The notes below the pieces were generated by a model that was not told the origin of the DNA, searched no databases, and saw only the letters and a program-made list of their open reading frames with translations. Of a stretch of 7,735 bases of DNA, positions 6,847-7,735 are shown in pieces. Source of the DNA: an uncultured Clostridia bacterium (lineage in GTDB: Bacteria; Bacillota; Clostridia; Oscillospirales; Acutalibacteraceae); NCBI GenBank assembly GCA_946610835.1, contig CAMOCU010000039.1:1-7735 (forward strand). Reading direction: 5' to 3'. Each line of letters starts with the position of its first letter. Positions within the stretch are counted from its first letter, which is position 1. Made by a program: the position numbers and the translations under genes.

Positions 6847-6929
6847 AACGCTGATTTATTTCGCCTGCGTGCAGCTTGTCGGATCTTTTCCGTCCTATGC
6901 ACCGAGAAATAATCAGCGTTGCCTTAATT
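6847..6929 (-). repeat. Long imperfect inverted repeat, possible MITE-like element ending in AATTAAGGCAA
   Basis: The left arm (6847-6862) and right arm (6906-6920) are reverse complements over 15 bases with one extra T in the left arm, separated by 43 bases that hold a small further stem (CGGA...TCCG). The right arm runs on into TTGCCTTAATT (6919-6929), the inverse of the 11 bases at 2946-2956. Such pairing over 15 bases within 75 bases is not expected by chance. It lacks the GC stem and T-tract of a terminator, so a small non-autonomous repeat or palindromic intergenic element is the better guess. Full borders are unknown; the left side may extend further towards 6746. Confidence 0.5.
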
Positions 6930-6932
6930 ATG

Positions 6933-6967
6933 AAGCGGGACGCGCTCACACAGTGTGCTGCCCGCTT
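6933..6967 (-). terminator. Stem-loop downstream of the minus-strand membrane-protein gene, weak terminator candidate
   Basis: AAGCGGG (6933-6939) pairs with CCCGCTT (6961-6967), and an inner CACACAGTGTG (6947-6957) can form a second small stem. It starts 24 bases past the stop at 6992. On the minus strand the stem is followed by CATAATTAAGG, not a T-run, so it is at best a weak intrinsic terminator. The neighbouring repeat-like segment begins right there and may have replaced the original tail. Confidence 0.4.
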
Positions 6968-6991
6968 TGACAATGCGGATTTTGCTGCGTT

Positions 6992-7735
6992 TCAAAGCAC
7001 ATGGTACCCGAAAAGGGTAAAAACAAGGCCGACTGCGGCACCGATCTTGACCATGCAGCTGAGTCGATCTTTGCGACGAACCGTTTTGTAAGGAGACAGT
7101 TTCTTGGCCGGCGGACTTGCGGGGCAGGGCAAAAAGAATTCGTCCGTCTGCGTCGCAAGATAGTGCAGCAGCATATACTGCGCGATCAGGATCAAAGAAA
7201 AAAATCTTTCCTTGTCGTCCGAAAAGTTCAAAGAGGGAAAAAGCATGACCGGCGGCATGAGAAAGCCCAGATAAGCAATTCGCCGATTTTGGCTCGTGTG
7301 CGCATGATACGCGCATCCGCCAAGGAACAGCGCGGTCAGCGGAACAAAATTTGCAGAATTGGTGCGCATCGCCACAATGGTGAAATCTATCTTGCGGAAC
7401 ATGATTTGCAGGAATTCATGGATGGAAAAAGCATTTCCGCTGACCTCATCCGCACGGTACAGGTAAGGGCCGAAATAATTCTGGTTGATCGGGCCGTCGT
7501 TCTTCTCGCGCATCAGAGAGAGCATTTCGTTCATGCTGATGCGCACCATATGCGGGGAAAACAGCGCGAAAACAATAAACAGCCCGACGGAAAGAGCGCA
7601 GGTCGCAACAAACAGCGTAATATGCACACCGTCGGGCTTGCCCTGCTTGAGGAGTTCAAACCACAGGATCGCGACAATGATCGGGATATAGACAAAGGCG
7701 AACGCGGTGTGGATCAGCAGCCCGATAAAACAGGC
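6992..7735 (-). CDS. Multi-spanning membrane protein of unknown function, C-terminal part (5' end outside window)
   Basis: The frame is open to the right edge, so the visible 247 residues are the end of a longer protein; the GTG at 7627 is internal. Hydrophobic segments occur at about visible residues 2-24 (CFIGLLIHTAFAFVYIPII), 37-58 (TLFVATCALSVGLFIVFALF), 125-142 (ANFVPLTALFLGG), 153-167 (AYLGFLMPPVMLF), 177-195 (FFSLILIAQYMLLHYLA) and 229-246. Between the second and third is a polar, probably extracytoplasmic loop with YFGPYLYRADEVSG and IHEFLQIMFRK; a basic segment (about 208-228) precedes the last helix. I do not recognise a family. The pattern of many helices with a polar loop would suit a polyprenyl-sugar glycosyltransferase or polymerase, but no diagnostic motif of these is visible. 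It is convergent with the PHP gene. Confidence 0.75.
   Translation of the reverse strand, partial: ACFIGLLIHTAFAFVYIPIIVAILWFELLKQGKPDGVHITLFVATCALSVGLFIVFALFSPHMVRISMNEMLSLMREKNDGPINQNYFGPYLYRADEVSGNAFSIHEFLQIMFRKIDFTIVAMRTNSANFVPLTALFLGGCAYHAHTSQNRRIAYLGFLMPPVMLFPSLNFSDDKERFFSLILIAQYMLLHYLATQTDEFFLPCPASPPAKKLSPYKTVRRKDRLSCMVKIGAAVGLVFTLFGYHVL

Noticed and set aside
2946..6929. A composite transposon carrying copA and PHP between the two AATTAAGGCAA ends
   Set aside because: No transposase, no long matching arms and no target duplication; the 11 shared bases alone can occur by chance.
6785..6973. 62-codon minus-strand frame in the PHP-membrane protein gap
   Set aside because: It spans the inverted repeat and stem-loop, lacks a ribosome site and has no recognisable product; best explained as repeat DNA.
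7625..7627. GTG as start of the right-hand membrane protein
   Set aside because: The frame continues to the window edge and encodes another hydrophobic helix upstream, so the gene is cut by the window.
1..7735. tRNA, rRNA, CRISPR array, phage or toxin-antitoxin genes
   Set aside because: I saw no cloverleaf, rRNA core sequence, regularly spaced repeats or typical genes of these classes on either strand.

Overview
The window looks like chromosomal DNA of a GC-rich, low-oxygen Bacillota (Clostridia), most likely a gut member of the Oscillospiraceae/Ruminococcaceae. The reasons are strong GGAGG ribosome sites, G/C-ending codons, the gene families present (GH38 mannosidase, GtrA, DUF2461, CopA carrying a C-terminal CAHC metal-binding domain) and short intergenic repeat-like segments. 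The organism assignment is inference; there is no rRNA or other marker gene here.

Left part (1-2951, + strand): a tight gene cluster with gaps of 13, 12 and 3 bases, probably one operon. It contains the C-terminal third of a GH38 alpha-mannosidase (5' end outside the window), a membrane-anchored extracytoplasmic protein of unknown function, a four-helix GtrA-family membrane protein, and a DUF2461 protein. The first three suggest glycan breakdown plus cell-envelope or glycolipid work; the role of DUF2461 is unknown.

Middle part (2952-5593): a 221-base convergent gap holds a repeat-like segment that begins at the DUF2461 stop codon, then a strong hairpin terminator. On the minus strand follows an 806-residue Cu(+)-exporting P1B-type ATPase (copA) with one metal-binding HMA domain at each end. 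No copper regulator or separate chaperone gene is visible.

Right part (5594-7735): a compact 132-base divergent region carries two back-to-back sigma-A-type promoters, one for copA and one for a 339-residue PHP-domain metallo-phosphoesterase. Each promoter has its own short direct repeat placed across its -10 box. After the PHP gene, a 246-base convergent gap holds a long imperfect inverted repeat (probably a small MITE-like or palindromic repeat) and another stem-loop. The window ends in the C-terminal part of an unrecognised multi-spanning membrane protein on the minus strand.

Nothing in the window amounts to a clear new defence or mobile system. The best leads are the two intergenic repeat-like segments sharing the end AATTAAGGCAA, the double repeats in the divergent copA/PHP control region, and the unknown anchored protein inside the mannosidase operon.
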